Origin: Paenisporosarcina sp. OV554
GTDB taxonomy: Bacteria > Bacillota > Bacilli > Bacillales_A > Planococcaceae
NCBI RefSeq assembly: GCF_003058165.1
Contig: NZ_QBUC01000027.1
Span: 1-48,064 of the forward strand
Direction of reading: 5' to 3'
DNA length: 48,064 nt
The first letter of the stretch is position 1; each line of letters starts with the position of its first letter. Positions 1 through 9,100 of this stretch are shown here, in pieces. The translations under genes and the position numbers were made by a program. Under the pieces are notes generated by a model. It had not been told where the DNA came from and did no database searches. It was given only the letters and a program-made list of their open reading frames with translations.

Positions 1-171
1 TTTGGTTTATTGAAATCTGAGTTATTATATCTTAAAGAGTTTGAAAGTATCGATCATCTCAAGCAAGAATTAGAACAATATATTGATTACTACAATCACA
101 AACGGATTAAGGCAAAATTAAAAGGCATGAGTCCGGTTCAATACCGAATTCATACCTTATCAGCCGCCTAA
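1..171 (+). pseudogene. IS3-family transposase OrfB, C-terminal end (cut by window edge)
   Basis: Open from the first base in frame 1 to TAA at 169-171. The product ends with [19 protein letters not shown] and VQYR, the classic C-terminus of the IS3/IS150 OrfB integrase, in which the rve domain is followed by a [19 protein letters not shown] tail. The catalytic DDE residues lie outside the window, so intactness cannot be judged. It marks the left edge of the accessory region. The family call is firm; the exact IS is unknown. Confidence 0.85.
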
Positions 172-204
172 TATTCGTGTCTAACTTTTTGGGTTCAGAT
201 CATA
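172..204. mobile_element. Probable right end of the IS3-family element
   Basis: Directly after the transposase stop the sequence reads TGTCTAACTTTTTGGGTTCA, which resembles terminal inverted repeats of IS150-group elements. The partner repeat is outside the window, so the exact end and target duplication cannot be set. Confidence 0.4.
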
Positions 205-229
205 ACAGCGGTGCGATTAGTTCCTCATA

Positions 230-880
230 TTACTTGAAGGGAGGGAAGATATCGTCATTTTTAACTTTCCCTTGTTTTTCAAGGAATTCATCTAATGTCA
301 GTTTTCCTTTTTTTGAATTGCACGATCTACAAGCAGGTACAATATTTTCTAGTTTGTCTGACCCGCCTCTTGAAATAGGAATTATGTGATCTCTTGTACG
401 CTGTTTTATACCTGGGGTTTTTGTCATCCGAACTCCACAATAAAAACAAATGTTATCATGTTTTTTTAGAAGTTCTACCCATTCACCAAAATGGTGTCCA
501 ACAACAAGGTTTCTTTCGCGCTTCATCTTACCTTTACGTAAACAATCTTTTACCTTATCGCTATTGAGGACTAGATTTCGTCGTCTTGCTTTTATATGTT
601 CGGGATCATCCTCTAATCTATTTCCAGGACCTTTGTAATTCCAATGTTTTTCGTTTGAATGTGATTTTCCTTTGCATTGTAGTGAACAATATTTAGCATC
701 TTTTCTCCATTTGTTATTATGAAACTTAAACTCTTTCCAGCACACTACACACTTTTTGACCACAAGATTGGTTATGGCTTTTCCTTGACACTCTTTTGAA
801 CAATAAGTCCGTTTTTCAGCATGACTAGGTCTTGTTTTATACTCTTTTCCGCAATAAACACATTTCTTGATAACCGGCAT
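230..880 (-). CDS. HNH endonuclease with N-terminal zinc-finger-like repeats
   Basis: A 216-aa product. The start is placed at the ATG at 880-878 because AGGAGG lies 9 bases upstream; an earlier in-frame start at 916 has no such site. The C-terminal half is an HNH nuclease: CFYCG, RDHIIPISRGG (catalytic His) and ACRSCNSKKG. The N-terminal half has two related modules, each C-x2-C followed by YCS-x2-C (KKCVYCGKEY and KKCVVCWKEF), which look like tandem zinc ribbons for DNA or RNA binding. It lies 74 bases after the conjugation-like ATPase on the same strand, so it may be the last gene of that transcript. Such proteins are often homing-type or phage nucleases; the target here is unknown. The IS3 end lies only about 25 bases past its stop. 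Confidence 0.8.
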   Translation of the reverse strand: MPVIKKCVYCGKEYKTRPSHAEKRTYCSKECQGKAITNLVVKKCVVCWKEFKFHNNKWRKDAKYCSLQCKGKSHSNEKHWNYKGPGNRLEDDPEHIKARRRNLVLNSDKVKDCLRKGKMKRERNLVVGHHFGEWVELLKKHDNICFYCGVRMTKTPGIKQRTRDHIIPISRGGSDKLENIVPACRSCNSKKGKLTLDEFLEKQGKVKNDDIFPPFK

Positions 881-954
881 CCTAAGCCGCCTCCTCTGAT
901 TAATTTTCAAGAGCAAAATTATGCAAAAACTAGTTTAGTAGCAATCCACCCTGC

Positions 955-3564
955 TCATTTTCGAGTAGGGCGCTTTTTTGGTTTATCCTGGGAATATAAA
1001 ACCCTCGTCTTATCGAATATTTCCTTTTCTACTTCGTGTAACGGTCTTCCGTATGTTTCTGCACATTGTTTCCGAATATAACTCCTATCTTTGACGAGTG
1101 GTGACTTAATCGTTTCACATAAAAACGCCTCGTCACTTTCAGCAAATTTACTAACACAGACTCGCTTTTCTGGAATCTTGAATAGTTCTTCTTCCGTAAA
1201 AGGAGCAAGTTCCTCTTTTAACGACTTAACCGTTTCTTTAGACGTAGAAAATATAGAGAACTGAGCACCAGCATCTTTAAGAGTTTTCTTCATGAATTCA
1301 AAATCCTCCAACTTATGAGCCATCCAGATATTCTTCATGCCCCATTTGCGTGCTTCTCGACATGCGTCATTGTGTATCTTGAAAGACGATGGAGTTTGAT
1401 GCGGTTCATCCCTTATATATACAAATGGTTTACCGTGACAGCCTTTAACGCTAGGAACGTTATAGCGGGATAACGCTGCAAGCCATATTTTTGCATCCCA
1501 AAAAGCTGCGAATCTGTCGATACCTGTTTCGCCTAAAATGCTCTTAGGAATACGGATTCCTACGAAATAAGCACCGCCATACTTAGGATTCGTTAATAAG
1601 TTTCCGTCAATCCATTTACGTATATTTATTAGAGGTTTACCATCAGGTCCAATGTTCGGCGTTTGCAAGATGGAATTTCGCATGTAATCGTTCGAAAGGA
1701 GTACATTGATACGCGACATAATAAAACGTACTGTTTGCGCTCTCGTATCTTGTGACATTTCATGTAGTTCTTGGATAGTGCCGAACACGATGGAATCATT
1801 AATTTTAAAGTTTTGCAAAACATTTTCTCTGTATTCGCCATTTGTAAGGCATAGAATAACCTCCATAATTCCACGAGTCGGACTGGTGAGAATCCCTTTT
1901 GCAACAGCTGAAAGGAAACGCTCCATATTGTCAGTGGTTTCATTTGTAGCGAGTTTATTTAAGAAATCAATGAGGACACCAGATAGTTTATTTGAAGCCA
2001 TACGCCTGTTTACTTCGATTTCTGTCCAATCACCACCACTTAGCTGCATAGCTGAAGTGATTTCGCTCCAATCAGATGCAGGGAGCAGGGCAAGATTGCC
2101 AAAATCTAAATCAATGATATGTGATTCTGGAAAGTCTGCAGGCAGTCGGTTGATTGCGTCCTGGATTAAATCACCGTCTGCCGTGTCCATGAGTATGGAA
2201 GTGAATCCGAAAGTAGGGAATAGGTGGCCCATCTGCATGCCTTGATTGGTTTTCCCTGTTCCCATTTTCCCTAATACAACTTGTGGCCGACACAATAAGC
2301 CATAGTCTTTAATGGGAATGTGAACAATTTCCTTGGTACCTTTGTGGCTGACGAGTCCCCAAGGAATGCCTGAACGTAATACGTTTGGAATTTGTACCTC
2401 ACGGCGGTTAATGCTTTGAAAATCAAAGGTGTCTTGTAAATAAGCAGAAGGTAGCTCAATCAATCTCCCAAGTTCATTATTTGAAAGGATCATTGCGTTA
2501 GGATCAAGTGTAGTTTTTGCGGAAGGTGAGAAGTGTAGGATTTCGGATAGGGTGCGTAGCTGTGTTTTACGTGATAGTTCAACTCGTTCTAGTTCATTAT
2601 CTGCGGTGAGGTCATGGTAGCCGTTCGATAGGGTCATGATAATACTTTGACGTCTTCCAGCATCCTTTGAACCAGCTATAATGCGCATCCACGTCTTAAA
2701 GGTCGGGTCTTTCTTCTTGTGGTGAGTGGAGGTTTTTAAATCGCCGTCAATTAAAATCATTCGTTTTCCGATGTCGATAGCGTCTTCTTTGCGACTTTTA
2801 TCGCGTATTTCCTTATCTCTAGCGCTTGCTTTCCCTGCGAGTGAATCTAAAATGACGTCAATAGCGTCTGATGCCTGATCCATTGCAAATAGAATTCCGT
2901 CACCACTAGCGAGTAATGCGTCTTTCTTCGATATTTTCATACGACGCGGTACTTTTCCAGATTTAAACTTCTTATGCGCTTTCTCTGTAGTATCCTGCCA
3001 TGACAAGCGATTGACAGGTTGACAAACAATCTGAATACGTGCGAAATCGTCGTCTTTCAGTTCCTTCGTTCCCATTAATAGAGATCCTAGAGGTTCGTGC
3101 TCAATCCGTTTATCAACTTTTAGTGAAAAGATGTTATGACGAGATAATCCCATTTCGCAAACCTCTAAGTCATTAAGTTCTTCAATGTGCGAAATAGCTT
3201 CCTTTAGTATCGTTGCATGTTCCCAGGTGAGTTCTATTTGTTGGCGTACGAACGATTCTTTTTCAGTGGGTACAGTGCAATAAAAAGCTACATCCCCAGC
3301 CGTCATAACAATGTCCCAAAAGAAACGTGTCGGGTCTTTAAACTCGATTTCCTTTTCCGTAAATTTCAAGCGTTTTCGATAGCCGCGATAGAAGTCGTGA
3401 ATCGAACGCATGAAATCATGGTTACGATTATTTAAAACGGTTCTATCGGGAATGATCCGTAAAGTCAGGTATTGTCCTGTTGTTGAATCAAGTTGTTTCT
3501 TCTTCAAAATCTGTTCACCGCGTCCAGTTTTTATTGTCAATTCGCCTACTTTTAAAACACTCAA
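955..3564 (-). CDS. Conjugation-type ATPase (VirB4/VirD4-like, P-loop)
   Basis: An 869-aa product if it starts at TTG 3564-3562. That start is preceded by AAGGAGGG at good spacing and overlaps the TGA of the upstream gene (TTGA), which indicates translational coupling; a longer reading frame from 3624 is less likely. Walker A is GKMGTGKT at residues 432-439. A Walker B-like stretch VYIRDE ends with Asp719-Glu720, followed by PHQTP. The HerA/FtsK/VirB4 class of type IV secretion motors uses these motifs to power DNA or protein transfer. The N-terminal 400 residues resemble nothing I can name with certainty. It sits downstream of two small membrane proteins, as expected for a secretion operon. 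It could be the coupling protein or the VirB4 motor. No relaxase is seen in the window. Confidence 0.7.
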   Translation of the reverse strand: MSVLKVGELTIKTGRGEQILKKKQLDSTTGQYLTLRIIPDRTVLNNRNHDFMRSIHDFYRGYRKRLKFTEKEIEFKDPTRFFWDIVMTAGDVAFYCTVPTEKESFVRQQIELTWEHATILKEAISHIEELNDLEVCEMGLSRHNIFSLKVDKRIEHEPLGSLLMGTKELKDDDFARIQIVCQPVNRLSWQDTTEKAHKKFKSGKVPRRMKISKKDALLASGDGILFAMDQASDAIDVILDSLAGKASARDKEIRDKSRKEDAIDIGKRMILIDGDLKTSTHHKKKDPTFKTWMRIIAGSKDAGRRQSIIMTLSNGYHDLTADNELERVELSRKTQLRTLSEILHFSPSAKTTLDPNAMILSNNELGRLIELPSAYLQDTFDFQSINRREVQIPNVLRSGIPWGLVSHKGTKEIVHIPIKDYGLLCRPQVVLGKMGTGKTNQGMQMGHLFPTFGFTSILMDTADGDLIQDAINRLPADFPESHIIDLDFGNLALLPASDWSEITSAMQLSGGDWTEIEVNRRMASNKLSGVLIDFLNKLATNETTDNMERFLSAVAKGILTSPTRGIMEVILCLTNGEYRENVLQNFKINDSIVFGTIQELHEMSQDTRAQTVRFIMSRINVLLSNDYMRNSILQTPNIGPDGKPLINIRKWIDGNLLTNPKYGGAYFVGIRIPKSILGETGIDRFAAFWDAKIWLAALSRYNVPSVKGCHGKPFVYIRDEPHQTPSSFKIHNDACREARKWGMKNIWMAHKLEDFEFMKKTLKDAGAQFSIFSTSKETVKSLKEELAPFTEEELFKIPEKRVCVSKFAESDEAFLCETIKSPLVKDRSYIRKQCAETYGRPLHEVEKEIFDKTRVLYSQDKPKKRPTRK

Positions 3565-4007
3565 AACGTTGCCCTCCTTAGAATTTCGAAAATGATAGCA
3601 AGGACTAGCGATATAGCCGTCCATTTACCCATTTTTGGAATAGAAGCGATAGCACCTAAACAAAAGATCATTGCGAGTAAACCAAAAGAGTCGGGAAGGA
3701 CTTGAAGTAGCCACAACCCGAATTCCTTCGCAACATCGCCAAGATTTTGCGTAACACTGTCTTTGATTCCTTCACCAATACTCGATAACGCCTCCGACTT
3801 TTTATCGTCCAGGTATTCGCCGAACGATCTGTCGTTAATAGGTGCAGTTTTTACGTATTGAATCGGTTCGATAATCGATATAGGAGAGGGTATGAAAGCT
3901 GTGGTGAATTCTTCTGTTTTAATTATTGGTGGTGGTAATTCCCAAACAAACGCAGGGGGCTTGTATTCAACAGCGATAAACGTCCACTGAATGACCGTGC
4001 TACTCAT
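3561..4007 (-). CDS. Small membrane protein of the conjugation-like operon
   Basis: A 148-aa product starting at ATG 4007, which overlaps the previous stop as ATGA. It begins MSSTVIQWT, nearly the same as the start of the upstream protein (MSSTVLDWT). A Pro-rich middle region follows, then an amphipathic stretch, and two hydrophobic segments near the C-terminus (LLQVLPDSFGLLAMIFCLGA and WTAISLVLAIIFEIL). It ends in TGA overlapping the TTG start of the ATPase. The family is not recognised. Position and topology suggest a structural part of a type IV secretion channel. Confidence 0.65.
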   Translation of the reverse strand: MSSTVIQWTFIAVEYKPPAFVWELPPPIIKTEEFTTAFIPSPISIIEPIQYVKTAPINDRSFGEYLDDKKSEALSSIGEGIKDSVTQNLGDVAKEFGLWLLQVLPDSFGLLAMIFCLGAIASIPKMGKWTAISLVLAIIFEILRRATF

Positions 4008-4387
4008 TGAGGTGCCGCAGCCTTTATCGTTTCCATGATTACGGGTATTAAGTTAATACCGATGAATCCGATAGCTGCATATTTCATTCGGTCTAAGCCA
4101 CTTGCCGGACGTTTACATATTACTTCAATACATCCCCATACAAACATTACGTAGCACAACGGTTCAGCCATCGAGATTAGTAAGTCTTTAACTGGCTGAA
4201 ATGCGGAAGGAATCACTCCATTAGCTGATGCAAACGCCGTACTTCCACTGACTATGCTTCCAAAGACAACCCCTGACGATAAACCCAACGTAACTTTCTG
4301 TGCTAATGACGGGTAGAAATCCTCGACTTTTCGAATATCTTCTTTAATTGGAAAACAAGCAGTCCAATCTAATACCGTACTACTCAA
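4004..4387 (-). CDS. Small membrane protein, possible pilin/VirB2-like subunit
   Basis: A 127-aa product with a TTG start at 4387-4385 that overlaps the TGA of the upstream 55-aa gene. It has three hydrophobic stretches: about residues 31-52 (LGLSSGVVFGSIVSGSTAFA), a central LISMAEPLCYVMFVWGCIEV, and a C-terminal AAIGFIGINLIPVIMETI. Size, topology and position before the ATPase fit VirB2/TrbC-type pilin-like proteins or small channel subunits of Gram-positive conjugation systems. No diagnostic motif is visible. The first nine residues nearly repeat in the next protein. Confidence 0.55.
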   Translation of the reverse strand: MSSTVLDWTACFPIKEDIRKVEDFYPSLAQKVTLGLSSGVVFGSIVSGSTAFASANGVIPSAFQPVKDLLISMAEPLCYVMFVWGCIEVICKRPASGLDRMKYAAIGFIGINLIPVIMETIKAAAPQ

Positions 4388-4551
4388 TCTTTCTCCTCCA
4401 ATTTCTCTTTATGTTTGAAATACATACTCAAGGCTTCACGATACGTGCGGGATCGGTCACGTCTAGGGATTTTTCTGATGCCATCAATTATTTCTTTGTC
4501 GTACTCAGGATTCAATTTTGCAGAAATTTGTGTGATTTTTTCTTCTTCCAT
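4384..4551 (-). CDS. 55-aa putative RHH-like DNA-binding protein, first gene of operon
   Basis: ATG at 4551-4549 with AAAGGAGG 9 bases upstream is one of the best ribosome binding sites in the window, and the stop is TGA at 4386-4384. The product starts MEEEKITQISAKLNPEYDKE and continues with a charged helical stretch containing IRKIPRRDRSRTYREALSMY. A short beta-like segment followed by two helices with the pattern RSRTYREAL is typical of ribbon-helix-helix (CopG/Arc) proteins. It could be the operon regulator or an accessory relaxosome protein. Its stop overlaps the TTG start of the pilin-like gene. Confidence 0.65.
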   Translation of the reverse strand: MEEEKITQISAKLNPEYDKEIIDGIRKIPRRDRSRTYREALSMYFKHKEKLEEKD

Positions 4552-4639
4552 TAGTGTAATCCTCCTTTATGACACTTTCTGACTTCCTCACAACATATGA
4601 ACGAAATTCTGAAATAATGCTTGTACTTTATTAAAAAAG

Positions 4640-4815
4640 TTAGAGACTTTCATAAAAAAAGAGCCACTTCATAAAGAAGTGACTCAGTACTATATATGAC
4701 CAAACCTACTCCTACGATCTCGGGGTATGCCCCAAGATATGCTAACAGGTGGTCAAAAGATTCTCCTTTTACCTATGGATTGAAAATAAAGTGTTGAATG
4801 TCGACATTTGTCGAA
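4640..4815 (-). ncRNA. Probable small structured RNA with its own promoter and terminator
   Basis: On the minus strand a TATAAT (4824-4819) is followed by about 165 bases without a credible reading frame. They hold a 9-bp stem (4730-4738 with 4717-4725, loop of 4, one wobble), outer pairing of GACCACCT with AGGTTTGGTC, and an intrinsic terminator: a 10-bp hairpin over 4651-4675 (one mismatch) followed by seven T. The -35 box is poor. It lies just upstream of the conjugation-like operon, so it could be an independent RNA or a leader that controls entry into the operon. Confidence 0.5.
4801..4814. promoter_or_regulatory. Palindromic operator-like site at the small-RNA start
   Basis: TCGACATTTGTCGA is a perfect inverted repeat (arms TCGACA and TGTCGA around TT). 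It begins just downstream of the minus-strand TATAAT, where a repressor could block initiation. The overlapping ATGTCGACAT (4798-4807) is also palindromic. The binding protein is unknown; the adjacent 55-aa RHH-like protein is one candidate. Confidence 0.4.
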
Positions 4816-4869
4816 CGAATTATAAAGGATAGTGCCAAGAATTGGTGTATTTTAAACGAATGGGGTAAA

Positions 4870-4892
4870 GAAAAAACCTTTTTAGAAAAGGT
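4870..4892 (-). terminator. Weak intrinsic terminator-like hairpin
   Basis: ACCTTTT (4876-4882) pairs with AAAAGGT (4886-4892), and on the minus strand a run of T follows. It lies upstream of the small-RNA promoter and may shield it from read-through. Confidence 0.3.
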
Positions 4893-4967
4893 ATATGAAT
4901 AGTAACCAATTTCCCGGTTCCCTACCAATAATTATCTTCTAATCATGACTTAGGGAGGAAGAATGAG

Positions 4968-6019
4968 TTGTCCGAGTTTTTAAGAAATGATACCTCACTA
5001 GAAAGTCAATTCAGATCAATATATCTATTCGGAGCAAATGTCGCAACATATAAATTCGCTTTAGCGAAATCACTACTGGAACTCAGCATGATAAGGAATT
5101 TATTTCACTGGAAGAATTATCGCATAGTTATGTAAAACATATGTTAGAACATGTTCGTAGCGGAAAGTGTCAAATTACTAGTCAGGGTTCAAAATTTATT
5201 CAAGCATGTCAGCTTTATGAAGCTAAGCAAATAACGCTTGACCAATTACTATTAGTCACTGAAAAATTAGGTTTTAAAAACGTTCTGGATGCTTTTCACA
5301 ACGTTCCAGGTACATCGTTACAATCTAACTTCTTTATAAAAGATGTTAAGGGGAAAAGTTTAGGTATTACTTTGAGTGATGACTTATTTAAAATGAATGA
5401 TGGAACCCAGAGCAAGAGCATGGTGGAAGAAATAGAGGGTAGATGGAACTTAGGTGAGACAGCTTGGAATGAAAAAAACCCAAATCTTGAAATAAAGTAT
5501 GATATTAATAACTAGGATTTCTTTACATTTCGACCTGTTTCTGCAAAAAAATATTTAAATTCTCATAGCAGAATTCATCTGACACCGGTTCGAAAACCAT
5601 TAAATGGGTATCAAAAAGGAAAATGTTTTTATTGTTTTGGTCCAATTTCAATAATTAGCAATCATCATGAAACATGTGACGTAGATCATTTTTATACGAT
5701 TGAGCATCCAGTACGATTCATCTGTTGACCTCGATTTAAATGGAGTCTGGAATTTAGTCTTAGCTTGTCAGGATTGTAATCGAGGAGAAAAAAATGGTAA
5801 ATACGCAAGACTTTCGCAAATACACTTCTTAGATAGATTAATTAAAAGGGAAACGAGTATCTTATCCAAAGTAACCACCCATTAAAAGAAACATTAATGT
5901 TACGAACAGGTAAAACTCAATCTGCAGGGAACCGATTTTTAGATGTCATGTTTAATTTAGCCAAAACAATCAAAACCGCAGAAAGGGCACCAGAGTATGT
6001 AAAAGGTGAAGAATTCTAA
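4968..6019 (+). pseudogene. Broken HNH endonuclease gene (several frameshifts and a stop)
   Basis: TTG at 4968 with GGAGG 9 bases upstream begins an open frame with FGANVATYKFALAKSLLEL. The frame is then lost near 5083-5092. It continues in another frame (EELSHSYVKHMLEH... to LGETAWNE), is stopped by TAG at 5513-5515, and reads on in that frame through the zinc knuckle KCFYCFGP and CDVDHF. It shifts again near 5697 (ACQDCNRGEKNGKYARL) and once more near 5870, ending ...EYVKGEEF at TAA 6017-6019. Together these make one HNH family protein of about 345 aa with C-x2-C, DH and C-x2-CN nuclease motifs. At least four lesions mean no full product can be made. It lies in front of the ATPase-nuclease gene. 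Confidence 0.8.
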
Positions 6020-6168
6020 GTAAGCATCAATAGAATTATTAGAAAACAGATTTGCTCCTCACTCAAGCTTTTTTATGAATTAATTTCTAGCAACGTTTTT
6101 CATTCCCAAAAGAAAATCGGATTTTGAACTTAGAATTAAATGTATTTTTATTATAGGAGGTAAGATTC

Positions 6169-9100
6169 TTGGGGAATGGTCCACTTGAAGTTATTACGCG
6201 AGGAAATATACATGAAACAATTCAAAATCGAATGCAAATGATTAGAAATCATTATAAAGTCGATGTAGAAGATATGGTGTCGAAATATCAAGGAGAAATT
6301 CGTAATATTGATGAGTATCGTGGGCGTCAGTTACTAGAGCTAATCCAAAACGCTGATGATGCATCCGTATCGAATAAGCCACGTAAGGTATGGATTCAAT
6401 ATTGGGACCATAAGCTAATCATTGCAAATAATGGTGAACGATTTTCGGAAGATGGCGTTATTTCGCTCCTTTATTCAAATTTAAGTCCGAAGGCAAGACA
6501 AGAAAATAAAATAGGCAAAAAAGGATTAGGATTCCGTTCTATCTTAAGTTGGGCAAAATCAATTTACATTAAAAGCGATGAATTATCAATTCAGTTTTCT
6601 AAAGAAATTGCCCAGAGCTTTTTAAAAGAAATTATGGAAGAAGAGCCTTCTGTTAAAGATAAGGTAGAAAAATACAAATTTACTGAGCTCCCGATAGCTA
6701 CATTACATGCTCCGAAGTGGATTGATGATATTGATGATCAATATACAGAGTACGATACATATATAGTCATTGAATGTAATGAAAATATTGAAGATGAGAT
6801 TCATCAACAAATCCAATCGTTAGACGAAGAGACTATGCTGTTTTTAAATAATTTAGACGAGCTAGTCATTGATAGTGATATTTGCTGTCAAAGCTTTAAA
6901 AGACATATTATTTCACCGACAAGAATTGAAGTAGATCGCGTTGAAAAAGGATTAATTACAACTAAGGCATGGTCGATTAATACACGAACCGGTATCTATG
7001 AAGATAAAGAATTTGAATTAAAGGTAGCTTTTACTGACACTTTAGATGATAAGAAAAATGTTCTTTACAGCTATTTCCGTACAGAAGTGGCGTTCCCCTT
7101 TCCAGCAATTATCCACGGAACTTTTGACTTAACGGGTAACCGGAATCAGCTGATTGAAAATAGTACAAATGCTTATTTATTAGAAGAATTACTCGAGCTA
7201 TTATTGGATACAGCTATCCTGATTACAAAAAAAACAAATAAAGTAAGCTATGATGCGCTGAAGTTTTTAATGTTTGAAAAACATTTTGATCCGAAGTTAG
7301 AAAACTATTTTAAATTTACTGAAAAGTTATTAGAGAAGCTGAAAAGCTGTAAAATTTTCCCTACGATTGCAGATAATTATATCGACTTTGGCGATGAGCC
7401 TGTATATTATACGAATGCGTATGCACAAATATTGCCATCACAGTCGTTTACACAATTACTTTTACAATGTGACGATGCAAAAGTTGAGCAATTCTTAGTC
7501 AGCCTAGAGTTATTTATTTATGAATACGATGAACTTGTAAAGGATATTAATGCAGAACACGAACAGTTTTCCATCGAGCAGCGTGTTGATTTACTTTACT
7601 ATTTAATTCAAGATTACGGTGACGAAATTAAGGCAAGCAATGTAAAACCACTATTATTACTTGATACGAATGGTCAAATAATTGAAGAAGGCACAGACAT
7701 ATTTTTAGCTGCAGAGCAGGATGTATTTGAAAATATTCCGAATTTCATTTCCCTTAAGTTTCTCCACCGCGAAATGACAAGACTGTTTCGTGAAAGGATT
7801 GGGCAAACGCAAGCGCGTGCTATAGCGGACTTTTTAGAGCCTGTGCATGTAACGGAGTATAATTTTGAATCAGTTATGCGTGCGATGATGAAAAGTATTC
7901 GCACGTTTACACAAGTAAAAGGCGATAAGCAAATTTACATTGATGTTTTTATTCCATGGCTTTATGAAAGCTTTAAACAAAATAGTGCAGCATTTGAAAG
8001 ACTTCCTTCAAATATTCATGTACTACTTCCAAGTCGAAATGGTAGATTACTAGTTGCGAATAAGCTTTATTTCGGCAAGGACTATGGGCAAAGGTTAACT
8101 GAAGAGCTATTACAAAATATTGAAGGAACACAGTTTGTTGCTTATTTAGCTCCAGCTAAAAACGATGAAATTTTATTCAAAGATTTTTTGTCGAAGCTAG
8201 GAGTAAGGTCTTTCCCTGAGTTAAAGGTACAACCGTTAGTAGGTAAAGATAAGGCAGCTTATGGTCAATATGTTTTAAATACGATGCAACCTTTAAAAGT
8301 AGGAGATCAAGTATTTGCAACACGCGAGGACCTTTTAAAAAATGTGAGTACTGCAAATACAGTGAATGTGTTATCAAGTGAGTTATTTGATGCGATTTTA
8401 AAAACGGTACCTTTTGAATATATTCTTGCATGGCTTTTACAAGACGAAATGCTTCGTAAATCACTTGAAAATGAAATGGAGCATGCAAATAGTAGTTTGA
8501 TGTATCTCGTACCGAAGGGTAAATTAAACTCGCGACAAATTATGTATTATCAAATGCCATCTTATATTTTATGGAAGCTTCGTCAAACACCGTGGATAGC
8601 AACAAAGGATGCGCGTCGAGAAAAGCCTAGTAGATGCTGCCTAGCTCGAAATTTAAGTAGCGAAATGAGCAAAATCATTGGTGTGCCAAACATCAACTTG
8701 GGTCATCCGATTTTTAAACAATATAAAATTACGCGCGAAACAATTGATTATTGTTTACTAAAAGTAGGAGTACCAAGAGATTTTAGTGAAGTGGATACCG
8801 TATCTATTTATTCAATGCTTCAGGCAATTCCAGATATTTATCCAGACGGGAAGGGTGTACGTGCCTTTTACCGACATCTTGTGCAAAACGTTCAGGTAGC
8901 GTCAATTGATAAAACTAACGCAGCTTATGATAGTTTCTTGAAGAAAGGAAAGCTGTTAGCGACACATCAAGGGAAGAAAGACTATTATTCCGTTAATGAA
9001 GTGAGTTATTTAGATAATCGAACGTTAAGTAAACATATTTTAGATCAGTTCCCTATTTTAGATTTGGAAAAGCGTTCTGGTGAGCAAAAGGTGTTGAAGC

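Noticed and set aside
1706-2245. Plus-strand 179-aa gene
   Set aside because: Lies entirely opposite the conjugation-type ATPase and shows no motif; a shadow frame.
4640-4815. HEARO/omega RNA linked to an IscB-like nuclease
   Set aside because: HNH genes lie on both sides, but neither has the RuvC-split architecture of IscB, and the RNA points away from the nearer one.
4798-4815. LexA (SOS) box
   Set aside because: The palindrome TCGACA-TT-TGTCGA does not match the GAAC-N4-GTTC pattern of Bacillus LexA sites.
5141-5515. Stand-alone 124-aa gene
   Set aside because: It is one frame of the broken HNH gene; the frames before and after continue the same protein family.
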